Shown: piece after piece, positions 1 through 8,828 of the stretch
Position numbering within the stretch: the stretch's first letter is position 1
How the letters are laid out: every line of letters begins with the position of its first letter
Origin: Haloferula sp. BvORR071
Lineage (GTDB): Bacteria; Verrucomicrobiota; Verrucomicrobiia; Verrucomicrobiales; Akkermansiaceae
Direction: 5' to 3'
Length of the DNA: 64,000 nt
Assembly: GCF_000739615.1 (NCBI RefSeq)
Contig: NZ_BATP01000059.1
Coordinates: 1 to 64,000, forward strand
The notes under the pieces: generated by a model
Databases searched by the model: none
Seen by the model: the letters and a program-made list of their open reading frames with translations, nothing else
What the model was told of the DNA's origin: nothing
Position numbers and translations under genes: made by a program

Positions 1-1
1 C

Positions 2-265
2 GGTCGTGGTTCCCGTGGAGGCCCGCGGGCGCGCAAACTCGGGCCCGACGGCGAGGAAAAGTCCGTCGAGGTCGAAGGCACCATTACCTCGGTCTTGGCT
101 GGCACCCAATTCCGTGTGCAGCTCCAGAGCGGCCACGAAGTGCTGGCTCACATTTCCGGCAAGATGCGCAAGCGCTTCATCCGCCTCGTCGTCGGCGACA
201 AGGTGAAGATGGAGATGTCGCCCTACGACGTGTCGAAGGCGCGCATCACCTACCGCTTGGGTTGA
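2..265 (+). CDS. infA: Translation initiation factor IF-1 (5' end outside window)
   Basis: The frame is open from base 2 to the TGA at 263-265. It contains the S1/OB-fold of IF-1, with [18 protein letters not shown] and [16 protein letters not shown] followed by [12 protein letters not shown] and the terminal [10 protein letters not shown]-1 binds the 30S A site during initiation. The start lies outside the window. Bacterial IF-1 normally has only about 5-8 residues before the VEGT strand. Here at least 24 precede it and they are Gly/Arg-rich ([20 protein letters not shown]), so this is a form with a basic N-terminal tail. A GC-rich hairpin follows the stop immediately. The family call is secure; the role of the tail is unknown. 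Confidence 0.93.
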   Translation, partial: GRGSRGGPRARKLGPDGEEKSVEVEGTITSVLAGTQFRVQLQSGHEVLAHISGKMRKRFIRLVVGDKVKMEMSPYDVSKARITYRLG

Positions 266-269
266 GGAG

Positions 270-292
270 CGCGTCCCCGACTTAGGGACGCG
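270..292 (+). terminator. Hairpin after infA
   Basis: An 8-bp perfect stem CGCGTCCC/GGGACGCG with a 7-nt loop lies 5 bases after the infA stop. There is no T-run, so it may be a Rho-assisted or 3'-end-stabilising structure rather than a textbook intrinsic terminator. No gene is visible from 293 to 430. Confidence 0.5.
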
Positions 293-430
293 TCAGCTCT
301 TGGGAGCGTGTAGCACATGCCCCGCAGAACGGTCCCTCGCTGCCGCCAGCTGTGAAGGTTTGTAGCAACGTGACCGCGCTCCTGTCTCAGGCGTTCGTGA
401 CCTGTCCCCTCGCTTGATCGTCCCGTCCTC

Positions 431-1045
431 TTACCGCCTCGTCCAATACCCCGAGGCTTCTACCGTCCAGTAGGGATTCCCCAAGGAATCGTGCTTCCCA
501 TTGTCTTCCTCAGGATTCCCTGCGTCCTTGAAGGAAAGCCTCCAAGCGTGGCTGTCCTCACCGAGCGAGGTGGCTTTTTCCCACCTGGCGAACTTGCCTC
601 CTGAAAAGAGGATCCGGATGACGTTCGTCACCTGCACCTTGTCACTCACCCTGCTTGGGTCGTCATGATCCTTCTCCGCTTCTGTTCCATAGTCGGGATC
701 CTTCCGGAACTCCGAGGAAAAGGGGATAATAAGAATGATTGCCTCCAAGGGTCCGGCCGAGGCGGGGCCTAGGGCATTCAGGTGGGCCCCATGGAGATCG
801 ACTTCCTTGAGATCCGGAAGCTCTGCTTTCGGCACCTTGAATTCCTTGCCCTTGTAGGTGCCTGCCAAGCTTTGCAACTGGCCCTTGTCATCCAGCTTGA
901 GATTGAAGCTGTATCCTGCAAAGAGGGTCGAAAGCTTGGCTTCGGTGAGGGTAAACGGCACGCCACCCTCACCGCCGGCTTTGGCCGCTGGTATGGCTGC
1001 TAACAGCATCGCGGTGATCGCGCAGGGGATCTGACAAATCTTCAT
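431..1045 (-). CDS. Secreted protein of unknown function
   Basis: This encodes 204 aa. I chose the ATG at 1045 because it begins MKICQIPCAITAMLLAAIPAAKAG, a clear signal peptide; the longer frame upstream is Arg-rich and lacks one. The mature part is mixed alpha/beta with a conserved-looking central segment (LDDKGQLQSLAGTYKGKEF) and a Trp/Tyr-rich C-terminus ending in WTVEASGYWTRR. I recognise no family or catalytic motif. It is probably periplasmic or secreted and lies tail-to-head with the next minus-strand gene, 101 bp downstream of it. Confidence 0.7.
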   Translation of the reverse strand: MKICQIPCAITAMLLAAIPAAKAGGEGGVPFTLTEAKLSTLFAGYSFNLKLDDKGQLQSLAGTYKGKEFKVPKAELPDLKEVDLHGAHLNALGPASAGPLEAIILIIPFSSEFRKDPDYGTEAEKDHDDPSRVSDKVQVTNVIRILFSGGKFARWEKATSLGEDSHAWRLSFKDAGNPEEDNGKHDSLGNPYWTVEASGYWTRR

Positions 1046-1146
1046 GGCTGCATTCCTAGCGGATAGCTTCAGCCCGCGTGCGATCTTTCTACAACGGATC
1101 AGAACCCGCCGCAATCTCCTGTGTGGCTCACTGGCCTCGCGAAGAT

Positions 1147-2289
1147 CTACTTCCCGTCTCCCGCATTCGCCTTCTGATCCCGCGCCCGCGCCTTGCCGCG
1201 GATCGCTTCGTTCACCGCCTTCAAGCGCTCCGGCCATTCGAACTTCGGGGCCTTCGCGGGATCGTAGCCTTCCATGTGGCCCGTCAGGCGCGTTGCCGGC
1301 TTGGTGTACTTCAGCTCGGTATCGCCGAAGACCTCCTTGCAGATCGCTGCCAGGCCGGGATCATACTCTAACAGTTCCGCCCGGGTGTTCACGTGGTTGT
1401 GGTCGGCGTCGTTCTCGCGGTTGTTGTCGAACCACGACTGCACGCCCTCCGCGAAGTACTCGTGGTGGTTGGTCGCCGCATACTTGCCCTTCCACAGGCC
1501 GGCCTTCATCGCGGCATCGTAGCAAGCCTTCAGGCGCTTATCGAAAGTCGGATCCACGTTCAGCAGCCCGCGCAGGTGGATGTTGTGCGCGAACTCGTGG
1601 ATCAGGATGCATTCCGTGGAATAGGGATCGCCCTCGAAGCCCAGCACGTTTTCCTCCGCACAGGTGCAGAAGGGATCCTCCTCGCTGCCGCCCAAGCCGC
1701 GGGCGCGCGTGTCCCAGTAATCCTTCGCTGAAAAACTCTCGAAGCCGGGCACCTTCTCGTCACCCATCCGCGTGAACTCCGGCAGGTCGGTGGTGAATTC
1801 GTCGTGCGCCATGATGCACAGCCGCGCGCCGCTCGTGACCATCGCCTTGAGAACGTCTGGCCGCTTGCCCAGCATCATTCCGCAAATGTAAGCAGCCTCC
1901 TTGAGCGCATAAGGATTCACCTTCGCCGATGCCACGATCGGCAAGCCGCGCACCTCGGTTCGCTGGGTGTAGAAGGCCGGAATTCCGCCCGCACTCCCGG
2001 GATCGAAGCGATACGCTTGGATTGGCACTTGTGAAGTGACCGTCTCCTCCTGTTTGGCCTCGCGCTCCGTGATCGCGAACTGATGCCCCAGTGTCGTCGT
2101 GATCACCCGGTCCTGTCCCGGCTCGATCGAGCCGTTCGGCACCCGCTCGGTGGGAGACTTCAGCCAAAACACATCCACCGTCTGCGCGGTGCCATTGAGG
2201 ATCTGCAGGCGCGGGCGCGGTGCTTCTTCGGCAGTGGCTAGGCCCGCGAGCGCAAGCAGAGCGGCGAATACGGATCTACGGGCAGTCAT
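1147..2289 (-). CDS. Secreted zinc metallopeptidase-like protein (HEFAH)
   Basis: This encodes 380 aa. The ATG at 2289 gives a signal peptide (MTARRSVFAALLALAGLATA). HEFAH at residues 231-235 is an HExxH zinc-binding and catalytic motif. It is followed about 45 residues later by NHHEYFAEGVQSWF, where E277 or E281 is a likely third zinc ligand, giving a gluzincin-like arrangement. A cysteine cluster (CTCAEEN, residues 208-214) and C227 suggest disulfides in an exported enzyme. The N-terminal 100 residues resemble a beta-sandwich. The substrate is unknown. The peptidase call rests on the motif and spacing, not on an overall family match. Confidence 0.72.
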   Translation of the reverse strand: MTARRSVFAALLALAGLATAEEAPRPRLQILNGTAQTVDVFWLKSPTERVPNGSIEPGQDRVITTTLGHQFAITEREAKQEETVTSQVPIQAYRFDPGSAGGIPAFYTQRTEVRGLPIVASAKVNPYALKEAAYICGMMLGKRPDVLKAMVTSGARLCIMAHDEFTTDLPEFTRMGDEKVPGFESFSAKDYWDTRARGLGGSEEDPFCTCAEENVLGFEGDPYSTECILIHEFAHNIHLRGLLNVDPTFDKRLKACYDAAMKAGLWKGKYAATNHHEYFAEGVQSWFDNNRENDADHNHVNTRAELLEYDPGLAAICKEVFGDTELKYTKPATRLTGHMEGYDPAKAPKFEWPERLKAVNEAIRGKARARDQKANAGDGK

Positions 2290-2388
2290 CCCGCCTTGAT
2301 ACCCGAAACGCCGCCGCAAGTCTTGTCCCGAAAGCCAGCGATGTGCTGGGAAATCGGGACAAATCAAATCACCGCCCTCCGGCCTGTC

Positions 2389-3228
2389 TTAGGCCGGGCT
2401 CTCCTCCAGTTCTTCCTCGCCCTCGTCCACATGCGCGGGGGCGGTGTGCAGGCGCCGCTCGATCTCGATCTCCCCCAGCAAGAAGGCTTGGCGGATCACG
2501 AACTGGTTCATCTTCATCAGCTCCAGTACCGCCAGGAAGGTGACGATCACCTCAGCCTTGGTGGTCGCGGTCTCGAACAGAGAATCGAACTTCGCCGCCT
2601 GCCCCGGCACGAAGCGGTAGAGCAGCATCTCGATCTTGTCCGCCACCGTGTAGCGGTCGTCGACGATGTCGCCGAGGTCGTGCGACTCCTCGAAGCGCTT
2701 GAGCACGTTCTGGAAGGCGCGGATCAGGTCGAAGATCGAGACCTCCGCCAGCGAGACCGGCTCTTCCGGCAGCTCCGGCTTCTCCGGGGTGAAGGCGAAG
2801 GCGCCCTCCTGCTCGACTTCCTTCAGGCTCAGGAAGCCGGCGGCATCCTTGAACTTCTTGTACTCGATCAGCTGGCGGATCAGCTCCCAGCGCGGATCAT
2901 CCTCCTCCGCATCCTCTTCCGGCGGTTGGTCGGCGCGCGGCAGCAGGGTCCGGCTCTTCAGATACATCAGGTTGGCCGCCATCAGCACGAATTCCGCCGC
3001 CAAATCGATGTTCAGCATGCGGAAGGTGTCGATGTACTCCAAGTATTGCGCGGTAATGCGGGTGATCGAGATATTGTGGATGTCCACCTCGTCCTTTTTG
3101 ATCAGGTAGAGCAGGAGATCCAAAGGGCCCTCGAAGATATCCAGTCTGACCTTGTATTCGGCGGCGTCCACGAGGCGGACTGGTAGGGGATGGATTCGCG
3201 GCGGGGAAGGGGAAATTTGCACTCGCAA
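2389..3228 (-). CDS. scpA: Segregation and condensation protein A
   Basis: This encodes 279 aa, the usual length for ScpA, the kleisin that bridges SMC heads in the bacterial condensin complex. The N-terminal signature YKVRLDIFEGPLDLLLYLIKK is followed by the conserved AAEFVLMAANLMYLKSRTLLP helix. The C-terminal winged helix contains VIVTFLAVLELMKMNQF and ends in the acidic tail EGEEELEESPA. No Met lies between the first codon and residue 69, so the start could also be a downstream GTG near the VRLVDAAEY segment. scpB is not adjacent. The gene is divergent from the membrane protein at 3285. Confidence 0.95.
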   Translation of the reverse strand: MRVQISPSPPRIHPLPVRLVDAAEYKVRLDIFEGPLDLLLYLIKKDEVDIHNISITRITAQYLEYIDTFRMLNIDLAAEFVLMAANLMYLKSRTLLPRADQPPEEDAEEDDPRWELIRQLIEYKKFKDAAGFLSLKEVEQEGAFAFTPEKPELPEEPVSLAEVSIFDLIRAFQNVLKRFEESHDLGDIVDDRYTVADKIEMLLYRFVPGQAAKFDSLFETATTKAEVIVTFLAVLELMKMNQFVIRQAFLLGEIEIERRLHTAPAHVDEGEEELEESPA

Positions 3229-3284
3229 CCTGTCATTCAGTGCGATTGTAATTCCGCCGCCTCCTCAGGGAGGCCTTCGTACTT

Positions 3285-4946
3285 ATGGAGGCCGAGCAGA
3301 CGCAGTCTTTCAATCAGAAGCTGAGCCAGTGGATCGCCAGCCAAGGGTTCTGGTTCCAGCTCCGGCATTCGCTTTCCGGCGGTGGCGGCTGGGCGATGAC
3401 GATGAGCCACTTGTTCCGGCTCGGGCTCAAGGTCCTGATCGTCTTGGTGCTGGCGGCCGGGGGCTTCGGATTCTGGCTGTTCAGCCACATTGGATCGAAA
3501 TCCTTTGTCGAGAATCTGGAGGCTGGCTTCAGGCAGGGTGCCAACGCATCCGAGGTGAGGATCATTGAATTCTCACGGATTCAGGGGGATGCGCAGGTCC
3601 GCCGCATCGGTGCGGAGGGTGGCAAGGACAGCTTTTTCCACACCTTGGATGCCGGCAACGTCAGGTTCAAAATGGGCATCCTCGACGGCTTCACCGGCAA
3701 TTGGAATGCCGGCACCATCGTTGCCAAGTCGATGGACATCAATGTGAAGGCCGGTGGCGAAAGCCCGCGCGAAGCGAAGGAATCGGCCCAGGCCTTGTTC
3801 CGCGACAGGCAGGGATTCCGCTTCTCCTCGGTCGAGGTGGATGAGGCCACGGTGCGCTGGGGCTACTCCGACCGCACCCGCGGCAAGATCGTCAAAAGCC
3901 GCATGAAGGCCACGCCCTCCGGCGATGCCTGGCACCTTGAGTTCAGCGGCGGCACCTTTTCGCAGAACTGGCTGAAGGGCATGGAGATCGAAAGCCTGAT
4001 CATGGACTGCACTCCATCCGGCCTGAAGATCACCAAGGGCGAGTTCAAGGCCGGTGGCGGCACCGTGAAGTTCATGGACGTGCAAGCCGCAGGCGGCGAC
4101 AAGCCGGTGCTGAGCGGCAAGATCGAACTCACCAAGGTTCCTCTTGCGAACCTGTTGCCGGACTCGGCGCTGACCTACGTGGAGGGCGTGATCTCCGGCG
4201 AGTTCAAGCTTTCCGGCTCCACCAACTCGGTGGAGGGGGTTCAACTCGAAGGCGATATCGTGCTGAACGACAGCAACACCATTAGCCTGCGCGACCAGTT
4301 CCAGTTGCTCCGCAAGCTCGGTGAACTCGACCTCTATCACAGCTACCGCAAGGTGGATCTCAACCACGGCAGCATGCACATCAAGACCAGCGGCGGTGCC
4401 ATGAGCCTCTCCCGGGTTGACGTCCGTGCCGAGGATGTGGTCAAGGCCAAGAAGGCCAAGGGTCCGGATGACAAGCCCGGGGAGGACAAGACCGAGCTGC
4501 TGATCACCCTGCAGGGCAAGGTGACGGCCGTGATTCCGGAGGAAACCGCGCAAACCACCGCATCGGTCACCCCGGGCAGCGCGGTCTTCGATGTCAATCC
4601 GAAGAACCAGGACCCCAAGGACAAGCTCACCTTGGAAGGCGCTGGCGGCGCCAGCAAGGATCAGGGAAAGGACGCTCCAATCTTCGGCCGCTTCGCCGAT
4701 GCCAACACCCAGCGCGTTCTGGAGGACGAGAAGCTGAAGCTGAATTCCCAGGCAATCAAATATGAGGGCGGCTTCCGCATGTCCATTCCGGGCGATGCCT
4801 TCGATGCCTCGCAGTCCCTCAGCCAGCACTACGAAGTCGACTCACAGGTCAACCGCATCGCCTTCGACGTACCGGTGCAAGGCACCATCCACGACGTGAC
4901 CGCGCGTCAGGCCAAGGAACTCCAAGAGCTCAGCGAAAAGCACTGA
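3285..4946 (+). CDS. AsmA-like inner-membrane-anchored protein
   Basis: This encodes 553 aa. There is one N-terminal transmembrane helix at about residues 45-68 (LKVLIVLVLAAGGFGFWLF) and then a long region of amphipathic beta-strands. The stretch around SGEFKLSGSTNSVEGVQLEGDIVLND resembles the C-terminal AsmA/TamB-like repeat found in lipid-transfer and envelope-assembly proteins. A Lys/Asp-rich linker follows (KAKKAKGPDDKPGEDK). The predicted topology is cytoplasmic N-terminus and periplasmic bulk. The role is inferred only by resemblance. A second ATG at residue 38 (MTMSHLFRL) would be an equally good start just before the TM helix. Confidence 0.6.
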   Translation: MEAEQTQSFNQKLSQWIASQGFWFQLRHSLSGGGGWAMTMSHLFRLGLKVLIVLVLAAGGFGFWLFSHIGSKSFVENLEAGFRQGANASEVRIIEFSRIQGDAQVRRIGAEGGKDSFFHTLDAGNVRFKMGILDGFTGNWNAGTIVAKSMDINVKAGGESPREAKESAQALFRDRQGFRFSSVEVDEATVRWGYSDRTRGKIVKSRMKATPSGDAWHLEFSGGTFSQNWLKGMEIESLIMDCTPSGLKITKGEFKAGGGTVKFMDVQAAGGDKPVLSGKIELTKVPLANLLPDSALTYVEGVISGEFKLSGSTNSVEGVQLEGDIVLNDSNTISLRDQFQLLRKLGELDLYHSYRKVDLNHGSMHIKTSGGAMSLSRVDVRAEDVVKAKKAKGPDDKPGEDKTELLITLQGKVTAVIPEETAQTTASVTPGSAVFDVNPKNQDPKDKLTLEGAGGASKDQGKDAPIFGRFADANTQRVLEDEKLKLNSQAIKYEGGFRMSIPGDAFDASQSLSQHYEVDSQVNRIAFDVPVQGTIHDVTARQAKELQELSEKH

Positions 4947-5113
4947 GAAGTGGCGCGGCCTCTCCCGAGCCGCGACCTTGTGATCCACGAGACGGGAAAG
5001 CGGCGTCTGAGTTCAGGGGTGACCCCTTTCGCTACGGGGAGGCGATGGCTTTACCGAACTCTTTGGCGAACGGAAATCCATCCAGTTGCGGCTCTGGAGA
5101 GGCCACGTTCTCT

Positions 5114-6019
5114 TTACTTCGCCGTCGCCAGCCCGAGGCTCGAGTAAATCTCCCGCGTCGCCTTGCTCTTGTTCAGTGTGTAGAAGTGGATCCCATCCAC
5201 ATCGTGGTCCAGCAGCTCCGCACACTGCTGCGCGGCGTAGTGGATGCCAACTTTCTCCACCGCCGCCGGATCTCCGTTGGCGCGGTCCAGTGCCCGCAGC
5301 AGCTTCGCCGGGAAGCGCGCCCCGGCCGCCAGCTCGGCCATCCGGCCCATGCTGGAGAGCGAGGTCACCGGCATGATCCCGGCGATGATCGGCACATCGA
5401 TTCCGCGCAAGCGGCAGCGGTCGCGATAGTCGAAGAAGTCGTGGTTGTCGAAGAAGAGCTGCGTGCAGATGTAGTCCGCGCCGGCATCGATCTTCGCCTT
5501 CATGTGATCCAGCTCCAGCAGACGATTCGGCGTAGCAGGATGGCCCTCCGGGAAGCCCGCCACACCGATGCCAAAGCCACGCGGATCCGGATGGCCGCCG
5601 GACTCATTGAACTTGCGAATGAAGGCCACCAGATCCGCGGCGTGGCGGAAGTCGCAGTCAGACCAATCGTAGTCCGGCCAGTCGCGCGGCGGGTCACCCC
5701 GCAGTGCCAGGATGTTGCACACCCCTGCATCCGCATAGCGGCGGAGGAGGTCGGCGATTTCCTCCTCCTTGTGGCCCACACAGGTCAGGTGCGGGATCGG
5801 CGGGATTGAGGTGGTCTGCTTGATCCGCAGGACCAGATCGTGGGTCATCTCGCGGGTGCTTCCACCCGCCCCATAGGTCACGGAGACGAACGAAGGATCG
5901 AAGGGCTCCATCTCGACAATCGTCCGATACAGGTCCTCTGCCCCCGCTGCCGTCTTGGGCGGGAAGAACTCGTAAGAAAAGGACGGGCGGCGCCGGTTGA
6001 GAATGTCGCGGATGTGCAT
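5114..6019 (-). CDS. metF: Methylenetetrahydrofolate reductase
   Basis: This encodes 301 aa, matching the catalytic-domain length of bacterial MetF, which uses FAD and NADH to reduce 5,10-methylene-THF to 5-methyl-THF for methionine synthesis. The conserved blocks are SYEFFPPKT, SVTYGAGGSTRE, PHLTCVGHK, NILALRGDPP, GVAGFPEGHP, YICTQLFFD and the C-terminal GIHFYTLN. The ATG at 6019 (MHIRDILN) starts the family's usual N-terminus; a longer frame adds a Pro/Arg-rich stretch. It is divergent from the EF-hand gene with a 147-bp spacer, in which I see no riboswitch. Confidence 0.96.
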   Translation of the reverse strand: MHIRDILNRRRPSFSYEFFPPKTAAGAEDLYRTIVEMEPFDPSFVSVTYGAGGSTREMTHDLVLRIKQTTSIPPIPHLTCVGHKEEEIADLLRRYADAGVCNILALRGDPPRDWPDYDWSDCDFRHAADLVAFIRKFNESGGHPDPRGFGIGVAGFPEGHPATPNRLLELDHMKAKIDAGADYICTQLFFDNHDFFDYRDRCRLRGIDVPIIAGIMPVTSLSSMGRMAELAAGARFPAKLLRALDRANGDPAAVEKVGIHYAAQQCAELLDHDVDGIHFYTLNKSKATREIYSSLGLATAK

Positions 6020-6166
6020 GCGCTTCGAAGCGCGGCGAAGATGGCCCGGCGGGAGCAGCGGGGGGAGCAAAAAACCCGGCAGTCTCGCAACTTCCGGCCG
6101 GTCCGGACGTTTTCCCTCTCGCAGGCCACCTGCATTTCCCTAAGATCTCCTCGCTTGCCCGCTTGC

Positions 6167-7039
6167 ATGAAAGCCGCCCGTTACTCCTGGATCGCCCTTC
6201 TCACCCTCGCCGTTACTGCGGCTGGACAGGAGAAGCCGCCTGAGGACAAGGCTCCTCCCGCCCCGCCCAAGGAAGAGGATGGCCACCCACCCGGTGGCCC
6301 CCGTGGCCCGGGTCAGCGCGGCGGTGATGGCCGCGACGGTCGCGATGGCCGGGGCGAAGGCTTCCGCCGGATGATCGAGGCATGGAAAACCGCGGATACC
6401 GACAAGGACGGCTTCATCTCGCCCGACGAGTTCGCCGCCATGAAGCGCCCGGGTCTCCTCGATGACGAGAAGCGCAAGGAGCTCTTCCAGCGCTTCGACA
6501 AGGACGGTGACGGCAAGATCAGCACCGCGGAAATCGAGAACGTCTTGCGGAAGATGGGACCCGGCGGTCCCCCTCTTGAGGACGCGGACGCCAACAAGGA
6601 CCAGAAGATCGACTTTGACGAGTTCAAGACCTGGGGCCGCGTCAAGGACGAGCCGGAGGAACGCCAGCGGGAAATCTTCAAGCGCATGGACACCGACGGT
6701 GATGGTGTCCTGACCGCCAAGGACCGCCCACAGCGTGGACCGGGTCGCGACGGCCGGGACGGCCGTGATGGCAAGGGTGGTCGCCGCGGCGGTCTGCTCG
6801 AAATGATCAAGGATCACGACAAGGACGGCAACGGCTCCCTCAACTTCGAGGAATTCCGCGAGATCCCTTGGGTCAAGGGCATGAACGAGGATCAGCAAGA
6901 GGACCGCTTCAACGAGTTCGACAAGAACAAGGACCTCAAGCTCGACGCCTCAGACGTTCCACCACCCGGTGAGCGCCCGGACCATCCGGATCGCCCGGAT
7001 CGCCCCGACAAGCCCAAGGACGGCAAGAAACCGGAATAA
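6167..7039 (+). CDS. Secreted EF-hand protein with six calcium loops
   Basis: This encodes 290 aa, with a signal peptide MKAARYSWIALLTLAVTAAG. Six EF-hand loops are visible at about residues 77-88 (DTDKDGFISPDE), 111-122, 141-152, 175-186, 218-229 and 252-263. Most keep Asp at positions 1, 3 and 5 and an acid at 12; the last (DKNKDLKLDASD) ends in Asp rather than Glu. Low-complexity Gly/Arg/Asp linkers (RDGRDGR) separate loops at about 51-65 and 191-207, and the C-terminus is a Pro/Asp-rich tail. It probably binds calcium in the periplasm or outside the cell. It is common in PVC bacteria and its function is unproven. Confidence 0.85.
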   Translation: MKAARYSWIALLTLAVTAAGQEKPPEDKAPPAPPKEEDGHPPGGPRGPGQRGGDGRDGRDGRGEGFRRMIEAWKTADTDKDGFISPDEFAAMKRPGLLDDEKRKELFQRFDKDGDGKISTAEIENVLRKMGPGGPPLEDADANKDQKIDFDEFKTWGRVKDEPEERQREIFKRMDTDGDGVLTAKDRPQRGPGRDGRDGRDGKGGRRGGLLEMIKDHDKDGNGSLNFEEFREIPWVKGMNEDQQEDRFNEFDKNKDLKLDASDVPPPGERPDHPDRPDRPDKPKDGKKPE

Positions 7040-7222
7040 GGACCGCGGCCTGCGGGACATTTCCTCTCCAGCGCGAGTGTGCCCTTTTGCGGCGTAGCCG
7101 CTATTGGAGTGCGCGCGAGCATCGCCGCTTTTCGTGCGGGGCATCCCCGCGGCGCGCCACTTGAGTTCCAGGCGCGTCTACCGCCACTCTCGATAATAGC
7201 GCCAGCCGGAACAGGAGAAGCT

Positions 7223-7810
7223 CTAACTCCTTCCCGTCGCCGGCTCCTCCAACTTCTCCAACAGCCCTCCAACTCGGCTGTCATCGGAAACCGGAGCAGC
7301 CGCTTCTTCCTTCACCTCCACCTTCTCCACCGGAGCAGGAATCGAAACCGGGACAGGGGCAGGCCCTACTTCTTCCGCTTCACCGCTCTTCACGTCCACC
7401 TCCGGCCCATACTCCGGCGCAGCCCGGAATCCCCGGATCAGGTAGAAGCTCACGAAGTAAGCCAGCACCGGCGCCCCCAGCAGCAGAAGGGCCACCACGG
7501 CATCCTGCAGCTCCTTGAAGTGCATCACCAGATCCCCGGCCAGGAGCCAGAGCACAAAGGCCATCAACTGCAGCGCCCCTTGCCGACTCATCGACCGGAT
7601 CTTGCGCTCCTCCGGCAAGAACACCGCCAGTAGGAAGAAAATCGCGATTCCGCTGAGGTGCCACCAGACCCGATGGTCAAACTCGCTTAGATCCCTGAGC
7701 CAGTAGCTTCCGCTCAACCATCCGGCCAAGGCGAACACGATGGCAAGCACCCTGCCTGCACGATGATGGATCACGGGGAGCATGGGAGAAAGAAGGACCG
7801 GAATCGCCAA
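7223..7810 (-). CDS. Four-TM membrane protein of unknown function
   Basis: This encodes 195 aa. About four hydrophobic helices are seen: VLAIVFALAGWLSGSYW, HLSGIAIFFLLAVFL, LMAFVLWLLAGDLVMHF and AVVALLLLGAPVLAYFVSFY. A charged cytoplasmic tail rich in Pro/Val/Glu follows (residues about 138-195). I recognise no family. An internal ATG at 7783 (MLPVIHHR) is an alternative start. The gene is convergent with the EF-hand gene; the 183-bp gap between them holds nothing recognisable. Confidence 0.65.
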   Translation of the reverse strand: MAIPVLLSPMLPVIHHRAGRVLAIVFALAGWLSGSYWLRDLSEFDHRVWWHLSGIAIFFLLAVFLPEERKIRSMSRQGALQLMAFVLWLLAGDLVMHFKELQDAVVALLLLGAPVLAYFVSFYLIRGFRAAPEYGPEVDVKSGEAEEVGPAPVPVSIPAPVEKVEVKEEAAAPVSDDSRVGGLLEKLEEPATGRS

Positions 7811-7838
7811 TCAACAAGCGCGATGCGCGCCGGGTGAC

Positions 7839-8597
7839 TCAGAAATTCACCTCGAACCACACCCCGCCGAACAAGCGCTCGGTTTCCGGGCTGCTCTCCA
7901 TCGGGATCGAAGTCCCGATAAAGGGCGTGACCGCGACGCTTTTGTTGAAGGCGTAGCTGTAGCTCAGGCGGGCGTAGATGTCGTTCCAGCCGTCGCTGCC
8001 ATAGTAGTCGCTGGTGAAGCTGGTGCCTAGCTTGGCGGCGACGAAGGAGGACTTGCCCAAGGGATGCGACCAGTTGGCCTCGATATTCCCGTACCAGCCA
8101 CCGTCGCCGGTGTCGTAGGCCACGCCCGCGCCCAAGTCCCAGTCATCGTTGAAGTGCCAGGTGAAGCTCGGGTTGATGTCGAAGCCGTCCTCGAAGAAGG
8201 AATCCTGATAGTTCCGGTAAGTGGTCGCGATTCCCGCAGTCCACTGCTTGGTATCGTACTTCAGGTCGAAGAAGCCGGCCGCCTCGGAGAAATCCTCATC
8301 GCCAGTGCCAGTGCCGTAGTAGGCGCCCAAGCTCAGCACCCACTCATTGGAAAGCGCGATTTCCGCCTCCAACTGCACGTCGATGAAATCGTCCGCCAGC
8401 TTGAAGCCGCGGTTGATGTACTCCGAGCGATAGCCCGTCACCACCTCGATCCCGATCGGCAAGGAATCAGCGGCCACCGAATCCCGCGGGGCGGCAGCCG
8501 TGGTCTCAAGCGGAGTGCCGCTACCCGCGAACGCGAGGGCAGGGGAGCCGAGGGCAAGGAGGAGGAGCAAGCGTTTCGCGGTCACGGCGGCGAGCAT
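7839..8597 (-). CDS. Outer-membrane beta-barrel protein
   Basis: This encodes 252 aa. The ATG at 8597 gives MLAAVTAKRLLLLLALGSPALAFA, a signal peptide. The mature chain alternates short aromatic/polar strands (WVLSLGAYYGTG, WTAGIATTYRNY, FDINPSFTWHFND, YARLSYSYAF) and ends in VWFEVNF. A terminal Phe preceded by alternating hydrophobics is the BAM-recognised outer-membrane signature. It resembles small TorF/MipA-like barrels of unknown substrate. The upstream 70-160 bp contain a paired inverted repeat (8664-8754). Confidence 0.78.
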   Translation of the reverse strand: MLAAVTAKRLLLLLALGSPALAFAGSGTPLETTAAAPRDSVAADSLPIGIEVVTGYRSEYINRGFKLADDFIDVQLEAEIALSNEWVLSLGAYYGTGTGDEDFSEAAGFFDLKYDTKQWTAGIATTYRNYQDSFFEDGFDINPSFTWHFNDDWDLGAGVAYDTGDGGWYGNIEANWSHPLGKSSFVAAKLGTSFTSDYYGSDGWNDIYARLSYSYAFNKSVAVTPFIGTSIPMESSPETERLFGGVWFEVNF

Positions 8598-8663
8598 GGG
8601 GTCGCGCCTCCCGCTCTGCAAGGCGGCAGGCTGGATTGCGGTTTGGAAGGAAGGTGGCCTTGG

Positions 8664-8754
8664 ATAAGGAGCGGGGACCTTACTGTCCCCGGAGCGGTCC
8701 CCGAGAGCTGCTTCCATGACCGGTGCCAGCGACAGTAAGGTCGCTGCTCCTTAT
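8664..8754. repeat. REP/BIME-like pair of inverted hairpin units
   Basis: Two related units face each other. Reading inward, each starts ATAAGGAGC, and each contains a mini-hairpin with loop CTTACT. The left stem is GGGGAC/GTCCCC (8673-8690). The right stem, on the minus strand, is AGCGAC/GTCGCT (8728-8745). The stem bases differ but stay paired within each unit, and the loops are reverse complements. This looks like a REP-type extragenic palindrome pair rather than a gene. No transposase is nearby. Confidence 0.65.
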
Positions 8755-8766
8755 GGGTCCCTAAAA

Positions 8767-8802
8767 CAAAAACGCCCCGGCCCATTCGGGTCGGAGCGTT
8801 TT
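8767..8802 (-). terminator. Intrinsic terminator of secDF
   Basis: On the minus strand, an AAAACGC/GCGTTTT outer stem encloses a GC-rich inner stem with a 4-nt loop. It is followed by a T-rich tail (TTTTTGTTTT) 27 bases after the secDF stop, which is a classic Rho-independent terminator. Confidence 0.85.
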
Positions 8803-8828
8803 GGAAATCGCGGGCCTTGCGCCTAGAC

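Noticed and set aside
6020-6166. SAM or cobalamin riboswitch upstream of metF
   Set aside because: The 147-bp spacer has no recognisable conserved core, and the minus-strand leader is too short.
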